A DNA stretch of 53,270 nt from positions 1-53,270 of the forward strand of contig NZ_VYIJ01000010.1 of assembly GCF_008709555.1 (NCBI RefSeq), in the 5' to 3' direction. Source of the stretch: Thermoplasma sp. Lineage in GTDB: Archaea > Thermoplasmatota > Thermoplasmata > Thermoplasmatales > Thermoplasmataceae. The notes under the pieces are model-generated. The model was not told the DNA's origin. It saw only the letters and a list, made by a program, of their open reading frames with translations, and made no database searches. Shown here piece after piece: positions 1 to 8,523 of this stretch. A program made the translations under genes and the position numbers. How positions within the stretch are numbered: the first letter of the stretch is position 1; every line of letters starts with the position of its first letter.

Positions 1-317
1 CCTAAGTTCAATGTAAAAATTTAATAAATCATATATCGAATAAGAAAATATTATTTATTATATTAAATAAATAATCAATTGATATAAATGATATTATATT
101 TAATATTTTAAAATTCATATATAATATTATTATATAATATAAAGCTTATTTTTGAATAATCTAATTAGAATAAAATTTAACTGAAGGATAAATAGATCCA
201 AAAAAATGTTTCATAAGTAAATCTAATTTAGATTTTCGATGCTCAAATTACCAAGTAATTTATGATATTTTAATAATATTTTTTGATTGTAATATACCGA
301 CGAAAATACACATCCTC
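1..317. other. AT-rich intergenic stretch
   Basis: This leading segment is much richer in A+T than the rest of the window; positions 30 to 150 are almost only A and T. I found no convincing reading frame, RNA gene or repeat in it. It lies downstream of the pirin gene, which is read leftward and stops at 318. It may hold the 3' end and terminator of the pirin operon (there are T-rich runs on both strands) or the promoter region of a gene outside the window. Confidence 0.5.
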
Positions 318-1232
318 TCATTGCCAGACAGGGTTCTTGGTTTTCACGAATTTTCCTTCTTGGAGATCCTCGAATGCCTGTACGAGCTCATCATGCGTAT
401 TCATAACGATTGGACCATACCAAGCTATGGGTTCATTCAGCGGCTTACCTGCAATAAGTATCAGTCTGGAGCCTGTGTTTGATTCTATCAAAACGTCCAT
501 TCCTTCTTTGGATAACACGACAACGTTTTTCTCATTGAATGGAGAGCCATTAATTTTTATTGCCCCTTCTAACACTGCTATCATCGTCCGATAGCCCTCG
601 GGTATCGAGAAGCTTGTCTTCGTATCAGCATCCATTAGTATTTCAATATAATATGGGTCGATCCTGTTCATGAGGTCATACTGGAAATTCTCGTTTAGAG
701 CGCCTGAGACCCTGTTAACAGAGCCGGCAATGATTCTTATTTTGTTTCCATAGTCGTCTGAGATCTGAGGTATCTGATCTGCCTTTATCGATCTGTATGC
801 CGGATCGGACATCTTTGAAGTTGCCGGCATGTTAAGCCAGAGCTGTATGCCAGCGTTTGAATCATCCCTCTGCTGATACCTGCTCTCCTCCCCATAGTAT
901 ATCGGCTTTGGCATCTCCTGATGGAATATTCCGCTTCCAGCAGTCATCCACTGTATCTCGCCTGGGAATATTACACCACTATGGCCCTCACTGTCTTCGT
1001 GGAACGTTTTGCCCTTGATCTGATACGTTATCGTCTCTATGCCTCTGTGAGGGTGCCAGGGAAAGCCATTATCGTAATCCTCCCTGCGATCCGAACCGAA
1101 CATGTCCATGAGGAGAAATGGATCGGTTATGTATGCTGTTCGCTGAGAACCGAACATTCTCCTCAGTTTCACACCAGCACCGTCGTATGCCACCGATCCC
1201 TCGAAGACGTATTCAGGTATCTTCATCTTCAA
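318..1232 (-). CDS. Pirin family protein
   Basis: A 304-residue bicupin of the pirin family. The N-terminal cupin carries the family's metal ligands: His60 and His62 in the segment GFPWHPHRGIETITY, and His104 and Glu106 in GIFHQEMP. These correspond to the four iron ligands of human pirin. Members of the family are iron-binding, and some have quercetin dioxygenase activity; the substrate cannot be told from sequence. The length is normal for the family. Its ATG overlaps the stop of the upstream YceI-like gene by 4 nt (ATGA), so the two are very likely co-transcribed and translationally coupled. Confidence 0.9.
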   Translation of the reverse strand: MKMKIPEYVFEGSVAYDGAGVKLRRMFGSQRTAYITDPFLLMDMFGSDRREDYDNGFPWHPHRGIETITYQIKGKTFHEDSEGHSGVIFPGEIQWMTAGSGIFHQEMPKPIYYGEESRYQQRDDSNAGIQLWLNMPATSKMSDPAYRSIKADQIPQISDDYGNKIRIIAGSVNRVSGALNENFQYDLMNRIDPYYIEILMDADTKTSFSIPEGYRTMIAVLEGAIKINGSPFNEKNVVVLSKEGMDVLIESNTGSRLILIAGKPLNEPIAWYGPIVMNTHDELVQAFEDLQEGKFVKTKNPVWQ

Positions 1233-1771
1233 CTCTGCTTCACTTCCACCATTTCTAAAGAAAGTTCCACCTTAACTGTATCGCCAACCATTACGCCGCC
1301 GTTGTCTAGCACCATGTTCCAGGTGAGTCCGAACTCCCTGCGGTTTATCGATGTCTCTGCTGAAAAACCGAATCTCTGGTTTCCATACGGATCCCTGAGC
1401 TTTCCTCCGAGCTCTCCGTCAAAGACGACTTCCTTGGTTACATTCTTTATTGTGAGATTTCCATGAACCTTGTACCGCTCATCAGATACCTTCTCTATCT
1501 TTGTAGATTCAAACGTTATGTAAGGGTATTTCGATACCTCAAAGAAGTTCGAAGACCTGAGATCGTCATCCCTGCCATTTTCGCCCGTGAATATGCTTGC
1601 AACCTCTATCTTCGCCGTGGCCTTCCCGTTCTCAAGATCCTCAGGATCACCGTTGAATACTATCTCATACTTCTTGAAGCTTCCTCTTACCTTTGATATC
1701 ATCATGTGCCTTACAACGAACTCCACGTTGGAATGCGTGGTGTCCGCCATCCATGTCTTCAAAACTTCCAT
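1229..1771 (-). CDS. YceI-like lipocalin-fold protein
   Basis: A 180-residue protein matching the YceI family along its whole length. It begins with the typical WMADTTHSNVEFVVRHMM segment and contains the RSSNFFEVSKYPYITFES motif in the middle. Family members are beta-barrels that bind isoprenoid or other amphiphilic molecules. No signal peptide is visible, unlike many bacterial YceI proteins, so this one probably stays in the cytoplasm. A good ribosome binding site (AGGTG) lies just before the ATG. It is the first gene of a two-gene unit with pirin and is divergent from an HxlR-type regulator, which makes that regulator its likely controller. Confidence 0.88.
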   Translation of the reverse strand: MEVLKTWMADTTHSNVEFVVRHMMISKVRGSFKKYEIVFNGDPEDLENGKATAKIEVASIFTGENGRDDDLRSSNFFEVSKYPYITFESTKIEKVSDERYKVHGNLTIKNVTKEVVFDGELGGKLRDPYGNQRFGFSAETSINRREFGLTWNMVLDNGGVMVGDTVKVELSLEMVEVKQS

Positions 1772-1813
1772 TTTTTCACCTGCTATAATTCCTAAAGTCG
1801 ATATACAATAAAC

Positions 1814-1830
1814 ATTTAAATATTTTAAAT
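1814..1830. promoter_or_regulatory. Inverted repeat over the YceI promoter
   Basis: The sequence ATTTAAA-TAT-TTTAAAT is a perfect inverted repeat with 7-bp arms. It sits about 43 bp upstream of the YceI-like start, where that gene's TATA box is expected, and 38 bp before the HxlR regulator start. It could be the TATA element alone or also a regulator operator. A second TATA-like element (about 1840-1848) fits leaderless expression of the HxlR gene. Confidence 0.45.
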
Positions 1831-1867
1831 AACTCCATGTATATTAACTATACCCATCTTAATAAAG

Positions 1868-2218
1868 GTGAAGGAATTGGATAAAGGAGAAACATGCCCT
1901 ATCGTTGAGGCGATCAGAGAAGTTGGAAATGAGAATGACCTGCTTGTTATAAGATTCCTGTCCGATGGGAGCCTTGGCTTCAATGAGATGCTCAGGATGG
2001 CAGGGACTATGAGCCCTAAGACGCTTTCTAACACTCTTAAAAGGCTGCAGGAAAAGGGCATAATAGTCAGAAATATTGTTTCTACGCAGCCTTTTCGCGT
2101 GGTCTATTCACTCACCCAAAAGGGGATGGATCTTAAGATTGTTCTGAACGATCTGAAGGCCTGGGGATCGAAATGGTTGATGTCGTCAAATCCATATTCT
2201 CTGACGGATAACCGGTAA
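1868..2218 (+). CDS. HxlR family transcription regulator
   Basis: A 116-residue winged-helix protein of the HxlR type. It contains the family's CPI near residue 10 (the Cys is often the redox-sensing residue), the helix-turn-helix segment GFNEMLRMAGTMSPKTLSNTLKRL, here split over residues 37-60, and the wing VVYSLTQKGMDL. It starts at GTG 1868; a TATA-like box some 25 bp upstream suggests a leaderless transcript. It is divergent from the YceI-pirin pair, so local control of those genes, possibly redox or electrophile responsive, is a reasonable inference. Confidence 0.88.
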   Translation: MKELDKGETCPIVEAIREVGNENDLLVIRFLSDGSLGFNEMLRMAGTMSPKTLSNTLKRLQEKGIIVRNIVSTQPFRVVYSLTQKGMDLKIVLNDLKAWGSKWLMSSNPYSLTDNR

Positions 2219-2307
2219 TGAAAACAGATATCATTCTTTTCCGACCAAAAAAATCGAGACCCGAATTATTTATTAAGAGCAAAATGAAAATGTAAAAAAT
2301 GATAGTT

Positions 2308-2970
2308 TTATTGGTGGTCGTAGGCTTCCATCACGTATTCGGCGAACTGGTCGTCTGGGTATGCGCCTATGAAGGTCACATCGTTGTTTATCACTATGTG
2401 CGGGACACTGGAAACGCCGACCTCTTCAGCCTCGTTCTCGAACTCCAGCGCCTCTATCATTTCGCCCTTTATGTTCGGGTTAAGCAGGGCGAACTTGTGC
2501 GCTGTACCGACTGCTCTCGGGCAGTACGGGCATGTAGGTGTAACATAGACCTTTATTGTTATCGGCTTGTCTATCTTAGATATGAGCTCTGCAGCCTTCG
2601 ATGAGACATCAGCTTCACCTATTGACACATTCTTTAGGTCCTCGATGAGCGATCCGAACTCATAACCGGACGGAAGGCCATAATACACGATCCTACCGTC
2701 CTCGACTCCTGCCTTTGAAACGATGGTGGCGGGATACTTCTCAACTCCGTACTTCTTGGCCATCTCCTTGTCCTCATCGAAGTTGTAGACCTTGAGATGG
2801 ATCTTCGGATTTATCTCCGAAACTTCAGTCGCAAGCTGTACGGTCTCCTTGCAGTACCTGCAGTTCTCATCATTTGAAGTGAAAACCACAAGATCAACAT
2901 CATTCTTCAGATACTTGTCGAACTCGCCCTTAAGGTATTCCCTGTCCTCTTTTCTTATGAGATTCGCCAT
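2308..2970 (-). CDS. Protein disulfide oxidoreductase (tandem thioredoxin fold)
   Basis: A 220-residue protein made of two thioredoxin-fold units, the form called PDO in thermophilic archaea. The N-terminal unit has a CRYC motif (Cys37, Cys40) and the C-terminal unit a CPYC motif (Cys147, Cys150). Each is followed by a cis-proline region (near Pro80 and Pro190). Family members form, break and shuffle disulfides in cytoplasmic proteins. No signal peptide is seen. A TATA-like stretch (TTTAAGTATAATAA on its strand) lies just upstream. The gene is divergent from alaX, with a perfect palindrome between the two promoters. Confidence 0.92.
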   Translation of the reverse strand: MANLIRKEDREYLKGEFDKYLKNDVDLVVFTSNDENCRYCKETVQLATEVSEINPKIHLKVYNFDEDKEMAKKYGVEKYPATIVSKAGVEDGRIVYYGLPSGYEFGSLIEDLKNVSIGEADVSSKAAELISKIDKPITIKVYVTPTCPYCPRAVGTAHKFALLNPNIKGEMIEALEFENEAEEVGVSSVPHIVINNDVTFIGAYPDDQFAEYVMEAYDHQ

Positions 2971-3002
2971 GAGCAGTCATTTTTTTATTATACTTAAACT
3001 TT

Positions 3003-3022
3003 GCTACACAGATCTGTGTAGC
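3003..3022. promoter_or_regulatory. Perfect 20-bp palindrome between divergent promoters
   Basis: GCTACACAGATCTGTGTAGC reads the same on both strands without a spacer. It lies between the TATA-like element of the disulfide oxidoreductase gene and that of alaX, a natural place for a dimeric repressor or activator that controls both. A 12-bp palindrome, GCCATGCATGGC, overlaps its right end by 2 bp (3021-3032). No regulator gene for it is adjacent. Confidence 0.55.
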
Positions 3023-3066
3023 CATGCATGGCAAAGCGTTTAAGGCATGATAACATGCTGTGTACC

Positions 3067-3792
3067 GTGACCGAAAAACTGTATTACGACGATATGTACC
3101 TCAAGGAGTTCGAGGCTGAAATAGTTTCCGTTGACTCGAACAGTGTTGTTCTTGATCGGACTGCCTTCTATCCCACCGGTGGTGGACAGCCAAACGATAC
3201 CGGCTTTCTGACAAATGGAGACAGGGCTTACAGGGTGATTGACGTGCAGAAGCGGGAAGACGATGTTGTCCATGTCATTGAAAACGCAGAGGAGCTTAAG
3301 GCCGGCGACCGTGTGATCGGAAAGATAGACTGGGAGAGGAGGTATGCCCATATGAGATATCATACAGCCATACACATTTTGGACGGTATTGTTTCAGCCA
3401 GGCACAATTCAGAGGCCCTGCTCACTGGGGGACAGATATATGAAGATCGATCCCGTATAGATATGAACATAGAGAATTTCACAAAGGAATTCGTCGATCA
3501 GATCATAGAGGAGGCCAACGAATTCATAGCTGAGGGCCATCGCGTGTATGCTGAGAACATAAGCAGGGAGGAAGCGTTGAAGAGGCCAAATTTGGCAAGG
3601 ACAGAGCCTGGAAGAAGACTGATAGAATCATTGCCCGTTGTGAGGATAATAGTCATTGAAGACCTTGACGAGCAGTCAGACGGCGGAACGCATGTTGCAA
3701 ATACGAAGGAAGTTGGCCGCATAATCCTGAGAAAGATAGAGAATAAGGGAAGGAAAAACAAACGCATAGAATTTGAACTTTCAACCGTATAA
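3067..3792 (+). CDS. alaX: AlaX-type alanyl-tRNA editing protein
   Basis: A free-standing relative of the alanyl-tRNA synthetase editing domain, which hydrolyses Ser or Gly mischarged on tRNA-Ala. An RTAFYPTGGGQPNDTG segment and the HTAIH metal motif are clear. The second metal motif reads DGGTH, with Asp where the classic motif has Cys. The frame is open from ATG 3028, but relatives start at TEKLYY. GTG 3067 gives exactly that start and lies about 25 nt after a TTTAAGG box at 3038-3045, so I prefer a leaderless GTG start (241 residues); 3028 and 3055 are alternatives. Function is well supported, the start less so. Confidence 0.88.
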   Translation: MTEKLYYDDMYLKEFEAEIVSVDSNSVVLDRTAFYPTGGGQPNDTGFLTNGDRAYRVIDVQKREDDVVHVIENAEELKAGDRVIGKIDWERRYAHMRYHTAIHILDGIVSARHNSEALLTGGQIYEDRSRIDMNIENFTKEFVDQIIEEANEFIAEGHRVYAENISREEALKRPNLARTEPGRRLIESLPVVRIIVIEDLDEQSDGGTHVANTKEVGRIILRKIENKGRKNKRIEFELSTV

Positions 3793-3958
3793 TGAACTTC
3801 ATATAAAATTTGCGTTTGTTTCTTTAAATTATAGTTTTTATATTCATATATTTTGATTATTTATATTAAATAATTTAAGCAGTTCGTACAATAAATCTTT
3901 AGCCTACCTAGAAAAATCAAGGGTTATCTTACACGCACCTCCATAAATACCGCCTTAG

Positions 3959-3973
3959 ATATTTATATATACC
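3959..3973 (+). promoter_or_regulatory. TATA-like promoter of pckG
   Basis: The run ATATTTATATATACC lies about 25 bp upstream of the pckG ATG at 3993, the spacing expected for archaeal transcription starting at or next to the start codon. There is no GGTGAT-type ribosome binding site, which fits a leaderless mRNA. The remaining spacer, 3793-3958, is AT-rich without other obvious structure. Confidence 0.5.
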
Positions 3974-3992
3974 ATTTTTTCGTAGAATTATT

Positions 3993-5759
3993 ATGCTCGC
4001 GCTGAATGAAACAGAACTTAACAAAAATGCATTGAAATGGATAGAATCTATCAAAAAGTTCACGGATCCTGAAAATGTTGTGGTCTGTGATGGATCAAGA
4101 GAAGAATTTACACAGATAGCGGACGAAATGGTTAGATCTGGAGAATTCATTGAGCTGAACAAGGATCACTATCCTAATTCATTCATTTACAGAAGTGATA
4201 GGACAGACGTAGCCAGAAGCGAGGAACGTACATTCATTGCCGCCCCAGATAGCAAGATGGTCGGAAATCTCAACAATTATATGTCGCTGGAACAGGTAGG
4301 CGATGTGTGGAACAGGTTTTTCAGGAACGCCTATCATGGAAAGACAATGTACGTAATACCATATGCGCTTGGCCCACTAGATTCAAGGTTCACAGACTAT
4401 GGCATAGAGATCACGGACAGCAAATATGTAGTCCTCAATCTGCACTACATCACCAGAATGGGGAAGCAGATCATGCAGAGAATTCCTGATCGATTTGTCA
4501 AGGGAGTTCATGCAACCGGAACCCTCGATCCGAAAAACAAGTACATAATACATCTTCCCTGGGACAAGCCCGAGGGTGTTGATGCGGACATACTCAGCGT
4601 CAACACAAACTATGGCGGAAATGCACTGTTAAGCAAAAAATGCCATGCGCTGAGGATAGCGTCAGTAAAGGCCAGAACTGAGGGTTGGCTGGCAGAGCAC
4701 ATGCTGCTGCTTGAGGTGGAGGATCCGCGGGGCAGAAAGATCTATATAACCGGTGCATTTCCCAGTGCAAGCGGAAAGACAAACCTTTCTATGATCAATC
4801 CGCCAAAGCATTATGCAGATGCTGGCTGGAAGACAAGGCTTCTCAGCGATGACATATCCTGGATGAAGATAGAGGATGGCAAACTGCATGCGACCAATCC
4901 TGAGAACGGATTCTTTGCAGTTGTACCAGGGACTAACCACAAGACAAACAGGAATGCAATGCTGACGTTGACTAAAAACACCATATTCACAAACACGGGG
5001 CTAACAAAGACCGGCGAACCATGGTGGGAAGGGCTCGATCCTGTCGATGATGAAATGTACGACTGGAAAGGAATCCTCAGAAAGCCAAATGGAGATCCAA
5101 TAGCGCATCCGAACTCCAGATTTACCTCTCCCCTGACAAATTATCCATTCCTGTCAGAAAAGATAAACGATCCGGATGGTGTTCCAGTTTCTGCCATTCT
5201 GTTCGGCGGCCGCCGGGCTTCCCTCGTTCCGCTTGTATACGAGGCCTTCAACTGGAACCACGGTGTGTTCATGGGAGCCACTATGGGGGTGGAGAGGACC
5301 GCTGCGTCTGAGGGAAAAATCGGTGAACTCAGGAGGGATCCCATGGCGATGAGGCCGTTCTGCGGCTACAACATATCGGATTACTTCAGGCACTGGATCG
5401 AGATCGGACGGAAGTTGAACAGAAGGCCAAAGATATTCTACGTGAATTGGTTCAGGAGGAGATCCGACGGATCGTTCATATGGCCCGGCTTTTCGGAGAA
5501 CTTCAGGGTGATTGAGTGGATAATATATCGCCTGGATCACAACGATAATGCCGTAGAAACCCCCATAGGATACATTCCAGAACATATAAACACGGAGGGC
5601 CTGAACCTCACAAAGCAGGATATGGATGAGCTGTTCAGTATAGACAGAGAAGGCTGGAGAGAGGAGATGAAGAACATCAGTGAATACTTCAGACAGATAG
5701 GAGACATACCGGAGGATCTCGAGGCTGAATTTGAGATGGAGAGGAGAAGGATATCTTAG
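3993..5759 (+). CDS. pckG: Phosphoenolpyruvate carboxykinase (GTP)
   Basis: A 588-residue GTP-dependent PEP carboxykinase, the enzyme that converts oxaloacetate to PEP for gluconeogenesis. The full-length family pattern is present: [18 protein letters not shown] (about residues 207-224), the P-loop [12 protein letters not shown] (256-267), and SDDISWM. The best known GTP enzymes have a reactive Cys in the P-loop (FPSACGKTN); here it is Ser260. It converges with the sugar kinase gene, overlapping its end by 4 nt. With aconitase and isocitrate dehydrogenase nearby it links the TCA cycle to sugar synthesis. Confidence 0.96.
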   Translation: MLALNETELNKNALKWIESIKKFTDPENVVVCDGSREEFTQIADEMVRSGEFIELNKDHYPNSFIYRSDRTDVARSEERTFIAAPDSKMVGNLNNYMSLEQVGDVWNRFFRNAYHGKTMYVIPYALGPLDSRFTDYGIEITDSKYVVLNLHYITRMGKQIMQRIPDRFVKGVHATGTLDPKNKYIIHLPWDKPEGVDADILSVNTNYGGNALLSKKCHALRIASVKARTEGWLAEHMLLLEVEDPRGRKIYITGAFPSASGKTNLSMINPPKHYADAGWKTRLLSDDISWMKIEDGKLHATNPENGFFAVVPGTNHKTNRNAMLTLTKNTIFTNTGLTKTGEPWWEGLDPVDDEMYDWKGILRKPNGDPIAHPNSRFTSPLTNYPFLSEKINDPDGVPVSAILFGGRRASLVPLVYEAFNWNHGVFMGATMGVERTAASEGKIGELRRDPMAMRPFCGYNISDYFRHWIEIGRKLNRRPKIFYVNWFRRRSDGSFIWPGFSENFRVIEWIIYRLDHNDNAVETPIGYIPEHINTEGLNLTKQDMDELFSIDREGWREEMKNISEYFRQIGDIPEDLEAEFEMERRRIS

Positions 5760-6754
5760 GATTCAGGCACACTGTCGAGGAACAGGAACTTCTTGATATC
5801 CTCCTGCTTATTCTTGAGGCTTGAATTGAGCTGGCCGATCATCCTATCTCTCAGGTACCTATCAATACTGTTCTTCCTCTCCAGCCCTATCAGGACATCG
5901 CCGATGGCCACCTGGTATCCGTAGTATATGCTCACGTCGACGCTGCTCTTCCTCCTGATCATCTGCCTGTAGAAGTCTCCAGACAGCATGGTTCCCCCGA
6001 GGACAGAATATCGGCCAGAACCGCCAAGAATTCTCGACTTTGCCTTAAGCAGTTCCGCGATGTACGACGAGCTTTCCTCGAAGATTGACATTGCGTATAC
6101 GTTTCCCGCCCTGGCAATGGCCGATACATGCGGTGCCAGCGCAGCCACTACCCTCTTCGCTATCCTCTCCTTGGATATTGCATAAACCGCTTCGTACAGA
6201 TCCATGCCGAAGTACCGAGTCACCATCTCTTTGAAACCAGTATCTGCTATGCCATCATATTCCCTCTCTGCTAGAAGTATGGCCTGCTTGGCCATCCAGC
6301 TGGCTGAAGCCTCGTCGCCGATAAACCAGCCCCATCCCCCAAATCTCTGCGGATCGCCACCATTCTTTATGAAGCCGACGCTTCCTGTTCCTGGGGCGAA
6401 TATAACGCCGTCTTCGTTCAGGTTGGCAAACTTGTACGCTCCGAGGCCGTCTGATACGACCTGTGCATCACCTACGATTGATCTGACTATATCCTTTCCC
6501 AGTTCTGTTGCCTCCTTGCTGTCTCCTATACCGGCAAGTCCGAATACCTTGGTATCTATGCTCCTCACATCCACTCCTGCCTCCGAACATGCCTTTTTCA
6601 CGGCATCAGAGATGTTGGCAGTTGACGTCTCCCTCGGAGCATTTGTGAAATTAGATGGCCCTGATACGCCAACCCCGATGATGCTCTCGCTGATCTCATC
6701 AAAAACTATGGCAAGCGTCTTAGTAGATCCTCCGTCTACGCCCAGAATCATCAT
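5756..6754 (-). CDS. BadF/BadG-type sugar kinase, likely 2-keto-3-deoxygluconate kinase
   Basis: An ASKHA-fold kinase of the BadF/BadG/BcrA/BcrD group. It has the first phosphate motif [13 protein letters not shown], the second motif [12 protein letters not shown] and [15 protein letters not shown], as in N-acetylglucosamine kinases. From memory, the T. acidophilum protein of this type (Ta0122) was reported as a 2-keto-3-deoxygluconate kinase, so I favour that role; N-acetylglucosamine or another sugar is possible. The frame opens at ATG 6766, but ATG 6754 forms an ATGA overlap with the upstream hydratase stop and follows GGAGGAGG, so it is preferred. Length 332. Confidence 0.82.
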   Translation of the reverse strand: MMILGVDGGSTKTLAIVFDEISESIIGVGVSGPSNFTNAPRETSTANISDAVKKACSEAGVDVRSIDTKVFGLAGIGDSKEATELGKDIVRSIVGDAQVVSDGLGAYKFANLNEDGVIFAPGTGSVGFIKNGGDPQRFGGWGWFIGDEASASWMAKQAILLAEREYDGIADTGFKEMVTRYFGMDLYEAVYAISKERIAKRVVAALAPHVSAIARAGNVYAMSIFEESSSYIAELLKAKSRILGGSGRYSVLGGTMLSGDFYRQMIRRKSSVDVSIYYGYQVAIGDVLIGLERKNSIDRYLRDRMIGQLNSSLKNKQEDIKKFLFLDSVPES

Positions 6755-7494
6755 TCCCTCCTCCATCTGGATAGGATGTCCGTAACCTCTTTCCGTGTGA
6801 ATAGCATGGAAAAATATAATGCCTCTTCCTCCATCGCACGGTCCAGGGGAAGATCCAGTGATGCGTTCACGAGCCGCTTTATGTACTGCAATGTTACGGG
6901 GGGTTTTCTGGATATGTCTTCCACGATCCTCATGGCCTGTTCTTCGTCATCCACAACCTCATCCACCAGCCCTGCAGCCTTGGCCTCCTCTGCGCTCATC
7001 TTCAGTCCAGTCATGGCCATATACATCGCTCTCCCTGCTCCGACGATCCTTGGCAGTATCACGTTTCCGCCCGCACCTGCATTTATTCCTATGGATATCT
7101 CTGGCTGCCCGATCACCGCACCCTTCACCGCTATCCTTATATCGGCAGATTCCGCCAGCTCCAGCCCACCTCCAAGCGAGTACCCCTTAAGTATGGCAAC
7201 AACTGGTTTCGACATATCACGTATCTTCTTCGAGACTCTGTTCATAGCAATCCTGAATTGATATGCAGATGTGCTGTTGAATGATGCCAGCATATCTATA
7301 TCGGCGCCTGCAGAGAAATCCCTTCCTCTACCAGATATCACAACGACGCGTATTTCCTCGTCCAGTTCCGAGTCATCAATGACCTTCTCAAGATCGGATA
7401 TGGTCTCCATATCTATGGCGTTCTTCTTCTCAGGCCTATCAAGATATACATATATCGCAGATCCGATTGTGTTCCTTACAACTGGCATGTGCAT
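6751..7494 (-). CDS. Enoyl-CoA hydratase/isomerase family protein
   Basis: A 247-residue crotonase-fold protein. The CoA-binding and oxyanion-hole segments are clear: [16 protein letters not shown] (about residues 54-69) and [20 protein letters not shown] (about 101-120). A Glu ([13 protein letters not shown]) stands at the position of one catalytic acid in enoyl-CoA hydratase, and the second usual position is Gly/Ala rich, so the exact reaction is open. Family reactions act on acyl-CoA in fatty or amino acid breakdown. It overlaps the downstream sugar kinase by 4 nt in the same direction, though the two have no obvious metabolic link. Confidence 0.88.
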   Translation of the reverse strand: MHMPVVRNTIGSAIYVYLDRPEKKNAIDMETISDLEKVIDDSELDEEIRVVVISGRGRDFSAGADIDMLASFNSTSAYQFRIAMNRVSKKIRDMSKPVVAILKGYSLGGGLELAESADIRIAVKGAVIGQPEISIGINAGAGGNVILPRIVGAGRAMYMAMTGLKMSAEEAKAAGLVDEVVDDEEQAMRIVEDISRKPPVTLQYIKRLVNASLDLPLDRAMEEEALYFSMLFTRKEVTDILSRWRRE

Positions 7495-7662
7495 CTGGAA
7501 AATACACGCAATCGTGCTATTTTTATCTTCTTTTTCATCCCACGCTCATACCGATCCCAAAACGCACAGATCGATTGAGATACCCCGGATCCGATTGCCC
7601 ACGTATGAAAGATGTTTGATGTTCCCTCAAATTTTTAATGGGGTTCGGCATACCTGTGCGTT

Positions 7663-8523
7663 ATGAAAATAATAGGCCTTCGATCATCTTCAGATCTTGC
7701 TGCGAAGGTTGCAAAACAGCTTCACAGCGAACTTGTCATGCCTGAGGAGAGACGGTTTCCCGATGGAGAGCTATACGTGCGCTGCGATTCGGATCTCAGC
7801 GGGGAGGATGTCTTCATAATAGGCAATACGCACACAGATGCCGAGATAATAGAGATGATACTCACGCTCTCTGCCGTGAGGGATTACGCTGTAAAGAGCG
7901 TCAACATCATAGCGCCTTATTATGGATATGCAAGGCAGCATCAGAGGTACAGGCGGGGAGAGCCCATATCATCGCAGATACTTACCGAGATATTCGCTTC
8001 ATACAGCAGGAGCATAGCGACCGTTGACATACATGATGAACAGACCCTGAGCTACTCCAAGGTAAAGTTTACTGATCTGCATGCGGACAGATCCATCGTA
8101 GATTTTTACCGTCATGTGGATATCGATTACGTCGTTTCCCCTGATGATGGTGGCCTGGATAGGGTTAAGCATGTTGCAGAGGCACTCGGCAAGAAGTATT
8201 TCTATATAGAAAAGAAGAGAATCGATGACAGGACCGTTGAGATGAAGGCGCCTGACATAGACCTTAAGGGCAAGAACGTGCTGATCCTCGATGATATAAT
8301 TTCCACCGGTGGAACGATAGCGAAATCCTCTGCAATACTGAGGCAGAAGGGGGCATCAAGAATATATGTATCTGCCATCCATGGCCTCTTCGTCAACAGC
8401 AGCGAGTCCAAGATCCTGGAGAACGCGGATGAGATCCATGTGACCGATACGGTGGCGGGTAAATACTCGGACATATCTGTTTATCAGGTAGTTTGTGATT
8501 ACATAACCGGTACACATGCCTGA
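7663..8523 (+). CDS. prs: Ribose-phosphate pyrophosphokinase
   Basis: A 286-residue PRPP synthetase, making 5-phosphoribosyl diphosphate from ribose 5-phosphate and ATP for nucleotide and histidine synthesis. It shows the ATP loop (PYYGYARQHQRYRRGEPISS), the flexible catalytic His in TVDIHDEQ, and the PRPP-binding loop VLILDDIISTGGT (about residues 206-218). It is shorter than bacterial enzymes (about 315), as is usual for archaeal ones. A TTTTTAAT element about 25 bp upstream suggests a leaderless mRNA. Its stop overlaps the KptA start by 8 nt. Confidence 0.95.
   Translation: MKIIGLRSSSDLAAKVAKQLHSELVMPEERRFPDGELYVRCDSDLSGEDVFIIGNTHTDAEIIEMILTLSAVRDYAVKSVNIIAPYYGYARQHQRYRRGEPISSQILTEIFASYSRSIATVDIHDEQTLSYSKVKFTDLHADRSIVDFYRHVDIDYVVSPDDGGLDRVKHVAEALGKKYFYIEKKRIDDRTVEMKAPDIDLKGKNVLILDDIISTGGTIAKSSAILRQKGASRIYVSAIHGLFVNSSESKILENADEIHVTDTVAGKYSDISVYQVVCDYITGTHA

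Noticed and set aside
921-1466. 181-codon plus-strand frame antisense to pirin and YceI
   Set aside because: It is a shadow of two well supported genes on the other strand, with no motif of its own.
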